In this document: positions 45,243 through 57,604 of the stretch, piece after piece | Position numbering within the stretch: the first letter of the stretch is position 1 | Layout of the letters: every line of letters starts with the position of its first letter | Assembly (NCBI RefSeq): GCF_029227915.1 | Contig: NC_079886.1 | Coordinates: 7,070,001-7,130,000 of the forward strand | Direction of reading: 5' to 3' | Source: Hydractinia symbiolongicarpus | Lineage: Eukaryota; Cnidaria; Hydrozoa; Anthoathecata; Hydractiniidae | Length of the DNA stretch: 60,000 nucleotides | Translations under genes and position numbers: made by a program | Notes under the pieces: model-generated | What the model was told of the DNA's origin: nothing | The model's input: the letters and a program-made list of their open reading frames with translations, nothing else | Database searches by the model: none

Positions 45243-48200
45243 CGGTTTAATAATCCACTTGCAACTTCCAACTGATTCGTCCCACGTTTTTCTCAAATTG
45301 TTGATGTCGTGTGGAAGAACAAATGTTTGCGGTAGAAAGCTAAATTCCTATTGAAAAAGAAATTAAAATATTAGTATAACAAGTATAGCGAGTTTAATAC
45401 TTGTTTACTCGCCAATAAAGTTTTATAAACAACATGCAAAGCAGAGTGCTGAATTAGTAAATATAAGAGAGAAGAAGCGATAAATGAGCAAAAGAATGGT
45501 GTCAGTTCAGAAAAAAGAAGACAATTCTGTTGATTGTCCATAATAACGAATGCTCGGTTTAATTGCAGAATAAAAAAATAAAAACCTTTCGACCATGAAG
45601 TGTTCTCATTTTAGTAAAACTTTTCCACAGTTTATCTTTGCGGCCAATATGAAACGTGCCAGGAAAGTGGTTAAACTAAAAATAAAATTAACACATAAAT
45701 CTTAAACACACCATTTAACAAAAATGGTAGAGAATGACTACTTGTAACAATTAGAAACGAAAAAAAAATCTGCATCTAGGACTAAAAATTCTTCCAAAAT
45801 ATTAGCTCAGTGGTCTTGTCAAAATGATCTGAACTGTGTAATTTTAAAAAAACACCCATACTCAAAAACCTGCCTAAATAGGTGCTATTATGAGTCTTGG
45901 TCTTCGCCTTCTACATTAAATCTGGCGCTGCGAACCTTGGCTATCAGAAGCACAATAATTTTCACAAAATTTTTATCCTCTGCTAGAACATTAGCCCTAT
46001 GATTTGAAGACAGAGACTGAGTCTTAAAACTGTGATAAAGCAATGTCAATTCCCTGTTAGGGGTTTTAGACTATACTTAATTTTCTAGTGTTTTCCTGCA
46101 TTTTTTACATTTTTTCCTAAGTTGCTCCAATGCTATTCAAAACCCTAATTCATCAGCACCAAGGCAAGAGTATAAAAAAATAATTACAACCATGGACATA
46201 CCTTTTGGTAAGCCTTTATGGTCTTAAAACCAGGAGATTTCATGTGCTTCCCCCATACACCAAGCCAATCAGCATTTTCTAAAGACAGAGTTAATTTCAT
46301 CAAATTTGGTACATCTTTATATAATCTAGAATTTTTAGTTGTGTGTGCAATTATGATTCAGAACTGCATGGTGCTGTATTGCCAAATTGGTTTAAGGCTG
46401 GTCAAAAATTTAAGATTTTACAATTTTAGACATTTTAAGCAAGTCAAACACATATAAGTAAAATAAATCAATCCTTTTTCTTTACTCTACCTGCATAGAG
46501 AATAATAATTAAAGCATATAAAAAGATTCAAAATTTACTTTTTGTTATTCTAAAACCAGTTCTCGCCAAGCAAGCCTTTACAACTTTTGGGGTTACAGTA
46601 CTAGACTTCCACTTTAATATCCTTCTGATTTCTGGTGGAAGAGAGCTAACTAAAAAAGAAAAAAATTCTTAAATTACAGACCTTATATTTTTAGTGTTGT
46701 GAGAAGTTTAAAATAATGATTAGATGTTGTGTAGCTGTAATACTCCGAAATTCTAAAACACACTAGTGTTGAGCTCTCAGCCTATTAAGAACCCTATTAA
46801 ACGTCCCTAAGGTCTATTATATCATACTAACATATTTATACAGGATGATACTTTGGCATTAGAAACACTGTTATTAATGTTGGTCCTGTGTTCTAAATAT
46901 ACATTAGGTACCAGCATTGCCTACCCAATTTTCCTCACATGGCATGGGTTAACTCAACTGGCTAAACACACCCCCTGCAATAAACTGAACCACTGACCTT
47001 GTGATTTCGAAGCGAACTTCATAATCATTAGGCCTCAAACCACCTAAACTAATCTCACCGCATAAAGTTTGAGATTTTTGTTCATATTAAATATGAAAAC
47101 ACTTTATTTTAATTTTAACAAAACACATGTTTTTTTTAACTAACAATAAACCAGCTATTTTGGCAGGAAGTTCTACGGCGTATTACTGATTTATACCTAA
47201 TCCACCACGGGGGAGTATTTGCTTTAGTTACAGAAAAAGTGATCACATTATTAATAATTAATTATTTTCAACTGGCAACAGCAAAAAACAAAAAAAAATA
47301 TGAAAGTAGAAAAATGAGTTCAAGTTTGTAAACTACATAAAACGTAAAAATTTGTTTTAGCCTGTTGAAACTGCTTCGAAGCAAATACAAATCTAGCTTC
47401 ATAAATTTTCAGATCACAAAAAAAATAACAAATGACCGTTGTAGCTTGGTTAAACTGGCAAAACCAGCAAAACCAGCTAATAATAATTCAAAATGATTTA
47501 TTTGTAAAAATAATAGGCTTTTGTACCTTTTGTACCGTTCAACAGAGTAGTTCTGTTTCAACATTTAAAAAATAATAATTTACGCACCACTACACTAGAT
47601 TGGTACCCTTCTGTGTCTCCTGCATACCAAAAATAGCAACAAAAAAAGAAGCCCATCTTTAAGTTCTACCGGCTAAAGCAGTGGAACAATGACATATGGT
47701 CAATATGCAATAACTTAAAGCGCTTACAAAATAATGCTGAGATTAGGATAAAAAAAGCGGCAAACTCACTGACGCAATTATGTTGTTTTTCAAAACATTG
47801 ACCTTTCGTTAAAAAAGCCTTTAAAATAAAGTGATAAAGGTCAGAAATAATTTGCTAAATATAAAATAGGACCATATCAGCATTGATCGGGTCACTTATT
47901 TTATGTTAATATCTGTTACTATGCAATTAAAGCTTGCGAGATTCTTCACTGAATATCATGAATTGGAAAACAAAGCATGGCATAAAATCAAGAAATCAAT
48001 AAAAAATAGTACACCAAACCTTTTTCCCCTTCAACTGTAAAATAAAGAGTTGGGGGTTTATCAGAAAATAAACTTTGTAGCAATGGTAAAGGTGAATCAT
48101 CATCTAATGAACCCTTTGATGTTTGTAATCTAAGGCTTGGTGAACTTTTAATGCTACATAACTTCTCAAAATCATTCTTAAAAGTGGAAAGCTCGCTTTC

Positions 48201-49382
48201 AGCTGTTGGTATTAAATCGGTACTTTCTTCTGATAAATCTAAACATTATAAGCATTCATTAAATAAATTTCGAAAATATTAATTAAAAAAATTAGGATGA
48301 AAAATTGTTAAAGGGGAGGCTATTAATGCATTACTGCTAAAAAGAGGCAGACAGTGCTCAGAAATAAAGTAAAAAGTAAAAGGGGAAGCAATCAGTTTTA
48401 ATGATTTGACATTTCACATGGAATGACTGTTTTGACATTGACTTTTAATAACTCTAATAAATCCATTGAAACATTGAGTCATTTATCAAAATATGCAATT
48501 AGTATCTTCACTGCAATATGTGCAGTGTTTCCACTCAATATTAACTCCTCATTTTTCTGGTTCCTCACATTTTGTGATTTAAATTCCTCACATTTCCCTT
48601 ATACTTCTGGCTATTTTGGGCTGAAACTTTATGCTTATTAAAACCTTAAAAAACCAAATTTTTACAAATTTTATTACAGGCATATCGAAAAAACAGACTA
48701 TAAATGCTTGTTTTTTAAGAACAGATCTGAGAAGCAACCTTTGTTAACATTTTGAGAAACTAAAACAATTCTGATTGGCTTTTTTAAACCTAACATTCTG
48801 GCATTTTGACAATATTTTAAACTTCCTGACAGAGAAGACAACATAAAATGTCACTACATGTTTCTAGCAACAAAGAGTGCATCATTATCATATACCTGTC
48901 TCATTTTCCATAAATTCATCTTCAAAAATTTCTTCACCAAAGATGTCATCATTATTTAGATCAAACTCATTAAAACAATTACCATTGGCATCATGAAAGT
49001 TTATCGCACTTTCAATATCACTTTCTTCTGTTGAGTAAGTAAAACAGCCATCACCAGGCACTCGCATCAAAGACTTTTCTAAACCTTGTTCGTCTTCTGA
49101 ATGCTGCGAAGATTCACCATCACCACTACCTCTCCGTAAATCATTAAGTGATTCGACAGGCAATCTTAATTTTCTGTTTGGAGATACAACTGTAAGCTTT
49201 GGCCGTACAGATTTTGGCGGGTGTGGAACTGCATTTCTCTCATTGGAAATATATCGAGTTGTGAACGAATTCCTTTCTTGACCTCTACTATTGTTAATCC
49301 TTATAGGATGGACTGTCTTTATATTATTTGGTTCAGACCTTGTTAATTGAATCTTTCTTGGAGATGGAAAATAATTGTCCAT
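45243..49382 (-). CDS. TTLL4: TTLL4-like tubulin polyglutamylase, N-terminal exons
   Basis: Exons on the minus strand: 48896-49382, 48020-48238, 46539-46649, 46202-46278, 45586-45675, 45243-45347, together 363 codons in continuous phase. The first ATG of the long exon is at 49382, with an in-frame stop a short way upstream; extra 5' exons remain possible. The first two exons are low-complexity and acidic (DIFGEEIFEDEF). The TTLL4 pattern then begins: SSLPPEIRRILKWKSSTVTP, GFRITK, WLGVWGKHMKSPGFK, NHFPGTFHIGRKDKLW, FLPQTFVLPHD and CKWIIKP. The last of these is the residue run directly before the ATP-binding glycine loop, and it ends in phase 0 at a GTAAAA donor. Human TTLL4 is longer, mainly in the N-terminal extension. 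Confidence 0.9.
46831..47044 (-). mobile_element. tRNA-derived SINE, copy 2
   Basis: Read on the minus strand it begins GAGGCCTAATGATTATG, keeps ATCACAAGGTCAGTGGTTCA, then the shared body (AACCCATGCCATGTGAGG, AATTGGGTAGGCAATGCTGG, ATATTTAGAACACAGGACC) and ends near CCTGTATAAATAT. It is shorter in the tail than copy 1 and its B box is decayed. It lies between exons of the TTLL4-like gene, in the gene's own orientation. Confidence 0.75.
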
Positions 49383-50251
49383 CACTTCATTACATCCATT
49401 TTTAAGTGAAATTATTAGTTATTCAAAACTGTTTTATCTAAATAGAAACATATACAGTACTGTATTACAACAGCTAATTCTGCAGCAGTGTTCAAAATGC
49501 ATTTGGCAATGTATTCTGTAAAAAATATTATCTAAATTATAATACACAACTTTCCATCTTTGAGCCAAAAAGTGTGACCTGAAAGTAGTGATAAGCATTA
49601 TTCTGTGATTTTTTCAGGGTAACGACTAGTTATTACAATAAAAGAATATTATATAAGAATAAAAATTTGTTTTATTTTCAAATAGTGTCCTGCAGCTGTT
49701 GCAAACAAAGATAATTTTTTTATGTAAATAAAAAACTGCATAGAAAAATCTTTAAAATGAAAGAGTCAAGCACAGCACTAAGAATCCTGCATTTCATTTT
49801 CAAGTTGCGCACAACAAATTAAAAAAAAGTAAACATTTTTAATGATCTAAATAATTATGAACATTATGATTTAAAAAAAGAAACAAACTATTTCTTTTAT
49901 AATATTACCACTTATTAATTCAGTCATTGTCATTGGATAATATAGATGTTATGATGTCATGGGCAAGCAAGTTTGTTCTAGGCTACGTTATGACAGTTAC
50001 AGCTGTCATCGAAAGTTCAATGATGGTAATCATCTTTGGTTATTTATTAGTCGAGGAGATAATTAGAGGATTGCAATCAACCAATCAAATGACAGCAATT
50101 AAAGTAAATAACTTTTTATGGACCTAGATGGAAGCAATAGATGGATTGATTGAGCATTAGATTGAGTTATTTTTAACCCTTTTCTGAATTGAAACAAACA
50201 TATTGATAGCATTTGTTTGATGCTTAGAAATGCAACAGGTATTTTTGCTAA
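49383..50251. other. Region upstream of TTLL4-like gene
   Basis: It presumably contains the promoter or 5' UTR of the minus-strand gene. A Helitron-like 3' end lies at 49601-49630 (TAACGACTAG then T). The open frame at 49927-50127 has no recognisable domain and is probably chance. Confidence 0.5.
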
Positions 50252-51970
50252 AGGGGTCATCTACAAAATTCGTAGCAATTTATATCAAAAAAATTTGTAT
50301 ATGCTATACGAATTTTCTTTTGCCATACAGTAATTATATTTGTATGAAATTTTTCTAAAATCGTATAAAATTTGTATGAGTTTTTAATTACATTCGTATG
50401 AGTTTTAAATTAAATTCGTATGAGTTCGTATGAGTATTCACAGGTTGTTTCATGAACAAAATTGAAAGAGAAATAGTAGTTCCGAGAAATCCTAAATATT
50501 ATAAACGATATGTTGATGACACCTATCACAGCCTTAAGAAAGGAGTACCAGACGAACTCTTTGAAGCTCTTAACACTTACCATCCCAATATCAAGCTGAC
50601 CATAGAAGAGAATCCGTCTAAGTTCCTTGATACCCAGATTTCAAGAAATAAGAACGGCACTTATACATATAGTGTGTATAACAAAGAGTCAAAGTTACCC
50701 TTCCATTGGTCATCTAAAGTTCCCACACAATACAAACGTAGTATAATCAAAGGTGAACTCCACAGAGCCGAAAGAATCGGAAGTTCTTTCAATCTTGAGC
50801 TCCAAAGAATCTGCAAAAAGTTCAAAGCTGTAGGTTATCCGGTTCGTTTTATTGAAGCTCAAATAAACGCTTCCAAGCCTAATCTGTCTGACGAAATGAT
50901 AATCCCAGACTGGTTGTTCGAAGAAGATAAAAAGAAAGTTTTTATCCAAATACCATTCTGTCCCAAGAATGAGGCGTCAATTAGAAAAGTTGCAAAAACA
51001 TAGAATCGTTTACGAATGGGGAAGTCAGAGTTGTTTATACGTGGAAAACTACTAAAGTCAGGTCTCTTTTCCCATTAAAGGATAAAGTTAACCACCATAA
51101 CAAAGTCATTTACAAGGGAGAATGCGTGACGTGTAACACTATCTACATAGGAGAAACAATGAGAAATGCTATTGTGAGATGGAAAGAACATAACTCCAAC
51201 AGTGAGAAATCCGAACCTTCAAGCACTTAGTCAGAAATCCTGATCACGCCTTTATTTGGTCCATCTTGTCTAAGGCGCCAGGATACACTAGAAAAAGAAA
51301 GATTTTGGAGGCATTTTTCATTTGTTCCCATAAGGCCCTCTTGAATGATCAAAAAGAGACCAAATCACTTTTGTTATTTAGGAATGGAGTTACATAGCTT
51401 TTTATCTACACAATCGCCTGATTTTATTCTCTATTCCCATGGGCAATTAGTTTTTATTTCTTTTATTTTATTTTTACACATGGTGATTTTGCACATTTTC
51501 TTTCTTTTGTTTCGCTTGTCCATGATTTTTACTTGTATTCCCTTGAGTAAAACATTTTAATTAAATCAATTAATTATTTTATTGTAGATATTTTGTATAA
51601 AGGTTTTTAGCTTAGGATATTTTTATCACTTGAAAATGTAACTCAGTTACGAAAAGCTTCGTGCTACTTTATAAATTAAAAATAAAATTTTAACATATGT
51701 TTTTAAAACTTTTCTTATTTATAAATGTTTTTTTAGATCGCATTTTAAAAGTTTAAAAACGAAATATAATTCGTATGAAAATTCGTATAAAAGAGAATTT
51801 AATTCGAATGACAATTTGTATGAAAGAGAATATAATTCGTATGACAATTCGTATGAAAATCGTATAAAATTTGTATTAGATTTTTTAAAAATCGTATAAC
51901 TAACACTATACGAATTGTATACGATTTTTATACGGTATAAAATATCATACGAAATTTGTAGACAACCCCT
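50252..51970. mobile_element. TIR element with ATTCGTATGA subterminal repeats
   Basis: The left end is AGGGGTCATCTACAAAATTC and the right end is the inverse of AGGGGTTGTCTACAAATTTC. Both flanks carry many copies of ATTCGTATGA/TCGTATAAAA (50270-50440 and 51770-51950). Between them lies a Penelope-like fragment. The target duplication is uncertain. No transposase of its own is visible, so it is either a MITE split by a Penelope insertion or an element carrying it. Confidence 0.7.
50452..51320 (+). mobile_element. Penelope-like element fragment: RT end plus GIY-YIG endonuclease
   Basis: 50452-51003 encodes the end of a Penelope-type reverse transcriptase: KYYKRYVDDTY with the catalytic YVDD (residues 20-23), then KLTIEENPSKFLDTQI. 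After the stop, in shifted frames, 51100-51190 reads YKGECVTCNTIYIGET, the GIY-YIG nuclease core, followed by RNPDHAFIW near 51230-51250 after another one-base break. The 5' RT motifs are missing, so this is a 5'-truncated, inactive copy. Confidence 0.85.
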
Positions 51971-51974
51971 AAAC

Positions 51975-52260
51975 TAAGGCGCTTCTTAATTCGCAAAGCC
52001 TTATTATCTATCTTTTATGCACTATTTCCCTCACATTTGAACTACGCTTGTCAAGTTTGGGGACAAGATTTAAATTCGACTAACAGAATTCTTCTCTTTC
52101 AAAACCGCTGTATCAGACTTTATTCTTCAATCAGCCTTTATTTTTCAAACTTAATATTCCTAAAATTATTGACCTTATATATAAGATTCTGCAATGTTCT
52201 TATGATCTTTCAAAACTTACTTCCTTAAGGATAATCAACAAATTTGATCTTCATTATTAT
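51975..52260 (+). mobile_element. LINE 3'-end fragment
   Basis: Reads LRKALLSIFYALFPSHLNYA, CQVWGQDLNSTNRILLFQNR and then decays. This is the typical segment after the RT domain in CR1/RTE-like LINEs. It begins directly after the TIR element. No upstream RT is present. Confidence 0.7.
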
Positions 52261-52689
52261 CCTGTGAAACATGGAATGGCCACTGGCTACTTTATGTAAC
52301 CTCATATCATACTTTAACATAATGGTATAAATTCTATTGTATATCAATCAATAATTCATTGAAACAGCTTTCAGAAACATTATCCTGACACACGCCTAAA
52401 CACCTTTCCTATTAAGAAGTTAAAAACGTTATATTTTTCTTTTCTTATGGTTCAATTTCTAACTTGATTTGTATCAATAAAACAACTTTAATTAATTAAT
52501 AACTTGTGTACTATCAAAATATATGGAAAATAAATACTACTAATACCGATTAAAATCTTTACTTTTTTGAAAACCTCGCTTTATATTACATATATTACAT
52601 TCGTTTTTCTAAAAGTTCGCTTTTAGTTACATTCGTTTCGCACCATTTTGAACTTTTCTAAAAAATTCACTTTCTGAAGTGTGGTTAAC

Positions 52690-53330
52690 CATATTTCTGG
52701 ATGTTGATAGGAAATACTATTGATATTGTCTATACTATTTATGGTTTCCATCACTTTTCTTGCACTCCAACAAATTTATTAACTAAAGAAATTGTTGTAA
52801 GTGTGGAACATACAATTAAAATTTTGTCAAAGGAGGAAGCAGACACTTTTTGTGCCAAAATTAGTCTGACTCTACAATATATAAAAGTGGCAAAGGACAA
52901 CATGATGAAACATGAACACATCACACTATAAATTGAGAAAGCATAATGATATTATGATCTTGCCGGTGGATAAAAGCTGAACATTTTTGAGTATTCACAG
53001 TGATTACTGTGAATACTCAAAAATGATTTCGAAATTACCAGAAATGTACTGATTGAGGAGGAGTGCATGGTATCATTTGATGTCACTTCAATGTACACAA
53101 ATGTTTTGATAAAAGATACATTTTACATCATGCTAAATGATGATAAGTATGAGAACAAAACATGTATCCCTAGACATTGATTTAAGTTGTGCTTACAAAT
53201 ACATAGTATTTATTTCACAGAAACTTCTTTATGCAAACTGATGGTGTGGCTATGGGTGGCCCAACTTTCTCTGTGTTGATATTGCAATTTGTGTTAATTC
53301 TGTTGTTATCTTTCATTAATCAATACAATA
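52690..53330 (+). mobile_element. Second Penelope-like fragment, decayed
   Basis: Successive frames carry HNDIMILPVDK, SFDVTSMYTN (RT motif A region) and FFMQTDGVAMGGPTFS (motif B region), in the order expected for Penelope reverse transcriptases. Frame breaks separate them. A perfect 20-bp hairpin (52982-53025) interrupts the coding remnant. Confidence 0.75.
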
Positions 53331-53388
53331 GTATTAGAGACTGGTGAAGCCTTCAAGTTACCTCATCAAGGTAAGAATCATTAAACAA

Positions 53389-53399
53389 TGGTAGCAGAG
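53389..53399 (+). promoter_or_regulatory. Retrotransposon primer-binding site (initiator tRNA-Met)
   Basis: TGGTAGCAGAG is complementary to the 3' end (CUCUGCUACCA) of animal initiator tRNA-Met. It lies 131 bp upstream of the gag start and just after a CA that could end a 5' LTR. Confidence 0.65.
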
Positions 53400-54762
53400 T
53401 TTAAAGCTACAGATCAACTGGCACACACCCGGTTGTGTTCCTTGAGGTAAGACAGATAACTTTCCTTTTTGTTGGCTACTTGTTGACATGTGTGTGTGTG
53501 CAAACCAATTGGTGAAGTGGTTTGCAAACAATGGCAACAACAACATTGAAGGCTCCGCCAGCGTTTAAAGAGGATGATGACTATAGCAGTTGGAAGAACG
53601 ATTTGGAGATCTGGCAGATGTTTACAGAACTACCAAAGAAAAAGCAAGGTCTAGCTGTATACCTGTCACTGACTGATCAGGCAGGGAGGCACTACGCGAC
53701 CTGACACCTGCAGAAGTTGGATCAGATGATGGTTTGGACAAGATTATATCTAAGCGAGATTCAATATATTTGAAAGATGAAAGCACAAGAGCACCTATTG
53801 CTTTTAACGAGTTTTATGACTATAAGAGGAATAGTGGAGACAAATTTCCTGATTTTATTGAGCAGTTTGAGAAGCTCTACAATAAGATATCCAAATATGA
53901 TATGGCATTGCCTGAAGCTGTCAGGGCATATTTTCTTCTCACAGCTGCGAATATGTCTGAAGAAAATGAAAAATTGGCTCGTACAACTTGTGCAGAACTC
54001 AAGTATAAGAACATGAAGGACACAATCATGAAAATATTTGGAGAACTGAACACAGCAGAAGATGCTGCACATTTGGGAGCTCTTTCTGTGAAACATGAAT
54101 GCTTATAGGGAAATCTTCATACTGATAACAAGGATAGCTTGTCAAGGAATACACGTTCAAGAATGAATCCTGTTGATAAGGATGGGAAACTCATGAGGTG
54201 CCATGAATGTGACTCAACAAGACATATTGCTAATAAATGTCTTCATAAAAATCAAGAGCAAAGAGGTTTCAGATCACAGAACAATAGACCTACAGAAAAG
54301 AAACAAGATGTAAATGAGATCCATATCACCCTTTTTGCAGCCTCTCCAGACCAAAGGCAATATTGTCTTGTTGGAGAATCCTTTGGTAGAGGTGTCTTGG
54401 ATTCTGGCTGTACAAAGACAGTGGCTGGGAAGAAATGGATAGATGAATATCTTGCGACTCTCTCTGAACCAGATAAAAATGCTGTAGTTTCAAATAGTAC
54501 AGATTCTATATATAGATTTGGTAATGGAAAGGAAGTGAAAGTTACAAGAAATCTAATAATACCAGTTATTCTAGGTGGCAAGAAGTATAAATTGTCTGTT
54601 GACATAGTAGAGATTGAAATACCACTACTGATTAGTCGTAGTACCATGAAGTCTCTCAGTATGAAGTTAGATTTTACCAGTGACTTGGCCCTTATTGGGA
54701 GGGAAAGAATTGAATTAATATGTACCACAACAGGACACTATTGTCTTCCACTAACGCGGTAG
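53389..54762 (+). mobile_element. Copia-like LTR retrotransposon remnant: gag, zinc knuckle, protease
   Basis: Gag starts at the ATG at 53531 (MATTTLKAPPAFKEDDDYSS, then SWKNDLEIW). The frame is lost by one base near 53684, resumes at 53734-54108, meets an in-frame TAG (54106-54108) and continues in the same frame to 54762. The last part holds a CCHC zinc knuckle (CHECDSTRHIANKC) and an aspartic protease site in GVLDSGCTKTVAG. Integrase and RT are absent, and no 3' LTR was found. This class is a retrotransposon, broken here. Confidence 0.8.
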
Positions 54763-54984
54763 ATTACATTCAAACTGTACTGTATGTGATGACATTATGA
54801 TGCGAAAAACAAAAACAATTGGTGTATACCAGTCAAAATTTGAAAAAAGAAAGTATCAAAGGTAAATTAATTTTGTTATTTATTTCACCATTACTGCATA
54901 ACTTTAATTAAATGCGCTGACGTTTAACTAAGGCATTACGTTTTTCTTTTTCTTTGACATTGACTTATACTTCCTATAAATTAA

Positions 54985-55400
54985 TCACGTTGAAGGACAA
55001 TGGGTATTCAGTGGAATAGAGAAAGACTCCAGAAAAAATTTCATGGTTGTTGTTAATAAACAAGATAGAAAAACATTACTTCCTATCATTGTAAAATACA
55101 TCTTACCTAGCTCTATATTTATTTCCGATTGTTGGAAGGCATACAACATTTTGCAAGAAATGAATACAATCACTTGAAAGTTAATCATTCAATAGAATTT
55201 GTAAGTTGTGACGTTGATAACACCAACAAAATCATAGGCCATAGACCATAGACAGGCTAAATCAAAACTACCACCTTTTGGTGTTAAAAACCAAATGTTT
55301 GATTCACATTTGGGCGAATTCATGTGGAGATATGCTAACAAAGACAAGGAAAAATTCATTGAATTTATTAGAGCTGTATCAGTAATATACTGCTGACTAA
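54985..55400 (+). mobile_element. Merlin (ISXO2-like) transposase remnant
   Basis: Plus-strand fragments read VEGQWVFSGIEKDSRKNFMV, LLPIIVKYILPSS, DCWKAYNIL, VNHSIEF and FGVKNQMFDSHLGEFMWRYA. These follow the order of the ISXO2-like DDE domain of Merlin transposons. Stops and small shifts interrupt it near 55175 and 55240. Terminal repeats were not located. Confidence 0.75.
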
Positions 55401-55539
55401 TTCTTTTTTTTTTACAATTTTAAGTTTAGATGAATTTATGATTCCTCTTTCACATTATTGACTAATTAATCTTTTTTACTTTTAACACCGAAGACTTTTG
55501 CGTTAGAAAAAGTTTTGTCTTCTCTTTTCGAAAGATGTT

Positions 55540-55740
55540 GTGGATAGGGAAGGGCGTGTTAGTTGGCTGTTGGTTGTTACATGATATTTTTTTGGTAGTT
55601 GGTCGTTACAGGATATTTTTTTGGTATATATATAGTTAGTTGTTGGTCCTTATGGGATATTTATTTTGGTAGTTGGCCGTTGGTCCTTACGGGATATTTT
55701 TTTTGATAGTTGGTGGTTGGTTGTTATTTCATTTCTTTTT
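55540..55740. repeat. Minisatellite, unit ~40 bp, about 4 copies
   Basis: Units read GTAGTTGGTCGTTACAGGAT, ATTTTTTTGG with variants GGCCGTTGGTCCTTACGGGA and GGTTGTTAC. Copies vary in length. Confidence 0.6.
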
Positions 55741-56898
55741 AATAAACAGGGTATTGTAAAATTGCTCAGAAATCAGTAATAAGGGACATACTAATAATTA
55801 TAAAAACAAGAAAACAAGACTAAACAAAGAAAACATAAAGCCCTAATGGGTCAAAATCTGATTGGTGAACTTATAGAACAGTTGCTCAATATTCAGGTGG
55901 ATAAAAAGTGATAAAGTTCATGAACCTGTTACTATATTGTTATCACGAGAATAAGGCGTTGGACTCAAATTTCAGTTAGTACCCATGTTCAATGATATAG
56001 CTAGCTAAAACTACAATATATAGCTAATTACCCAATCACATAACAAAAGACATATCTAGCTGGCTGCTTTTCATACATGTCCTTTTCATAGCAATTCTGG
56101 TCTGGGTGTCTGCACACGGTTCAAAGAGTCAGGTTTCTAGGGACGCTATTTCGTGAGAGCAATACACGGAGTTCGTTTGAGTAATAAGCAGACCTAAAAC
56201 CCGAGAGCAAACGTGTTTTCACGGGCGCGTAACGCATTCCTCCCTGAAAAGAAGCTGTAAAGAATGTTTTATCGTGAGTAAATAGGTTAGTGTAAATATT
56301 TTACCATGCGATGTGCCTTTTTAAAATTCTATTGTTTTACCTCTTTTGTAATTTGTAAAATTTACGTCTGCTCACAAAAAACTGCCGAATCAAAATGTTG
56401 TTTCCACTTAAAACAACCACCTATTTTTTTTCTTCTGTCGCTTTTACTACCTCATGAAAGGCGAAAATAAATTGTTCAAGGATTCAAATTAAAGGTGCGC
56501 GAGAAATAAATGCGCGAATGGTACAGGAGGAAATTTTTGCAGGTTGTTAATTTCACAGTTGGCGAAACCAGTTTCTTTGCAAAAACTGATTTTACGGATG
56601 CAAATTTTTAGCGCTAAAATCACGTATTTGTTTGACACAAGTGTCCAGGTTTCGTTTCAATGTATTTATTTACTTTGCAATGCTCTATCAAAAATAAAAC
56701 TTTAATCACCCGCTCTGTAACAATTAACCGATTTTGAAAGAAATTGCGGAAATTTAAATTCGCGGATCGTAAGAACTGCAGGGGTTAAAGGGCCGCATGG
56801 TTTCTTTTGGCGAGAATGGCTTCTCGTTTTTCATGTCTTAGCGCTTCATTTCGTACTTTCATTTCGTACTTTCGTACTTCTTTCAGCATAGCTGAACC

Positions 56899-57604
56899 TG
56901 TTCTGCCCAGATTGCGAAAACGACCTGTTTACAACCGGGACAGCCGGATTATGTACGCACGGTCCGATTATGTTTTTTTTGCACTGTTATGTCGTGGTGA
57001 CCGGATTATGAACGCTGATATAAATAGCTGGGAGACAGGCTGTGATTGGCATTTTCTTCAAGCTTTTGTAAATTAAACATTCTCTGGAAGATAGAACACC
57101 CCTAAAAACTAGACATGGCGAAATAAAAAAGTGTCGACGTAATTCTTAGTATAAACTACCCTTGTAGTAAATACATTTCAACATAATATACTTTGAAGCA
57201 ACTAAATTTCACGGAACCTAATTATTCTTTTTGCGGGAATTAATTTTGGTGAAAAGTTATTAAACTTGCGAATCCTAAAATTTAGTATTTGCTACGAATG
57301 ATATAAAAGCAGTCAGCCCCAATTATATTTGTGTTATTTAAGTCCTATAATTGTCGAATAATATTTGACTGTCATACATAAGTCGGCCTGCCCCGATTAT
57401 GTTCGTTCTATAATAAGTGAGAAATAATATGTCGTATATAAACTGCCCTGATTATGTTCCTTTTATAAGTGCCAAATAATATTTTTTGAGTAATAAGCCG
57501 GCCTGTCCCGATTATGTTGCCCTGATTATTTATTTTCTGCCCTGTTCCTAACCGGGGCAGGCTGCCGTACTTAATCAGGCCAATGTTCATTATCCGGGCA
57601 GAAC
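56899..57604. mobile_element. Non-autonomous element with TGTTCTGCCC ends and GATTATGTT repeats
   Basis: It starts TGTTCTGCCCAGAT and ends with the inverse, ATCCGGGCAGAACA. Subterminal ACCGGGACAGCCGGATTATG near the left matches ACCGGGGCAGGCTGCCG on the right, inverted. Inside, at 57300-57530, three to four units of about 65-75 bp read CTGCCCCGATTATGTTC .. TATAAGTG .. AAATAATAT. There is no coding. Confidence 0.55.

Noticed and set aside
53761-54728. Minus-strand frames of 111 and 158 codons
   Set aside because: They are antisense shadows of the copia-like gag/protease remnant.
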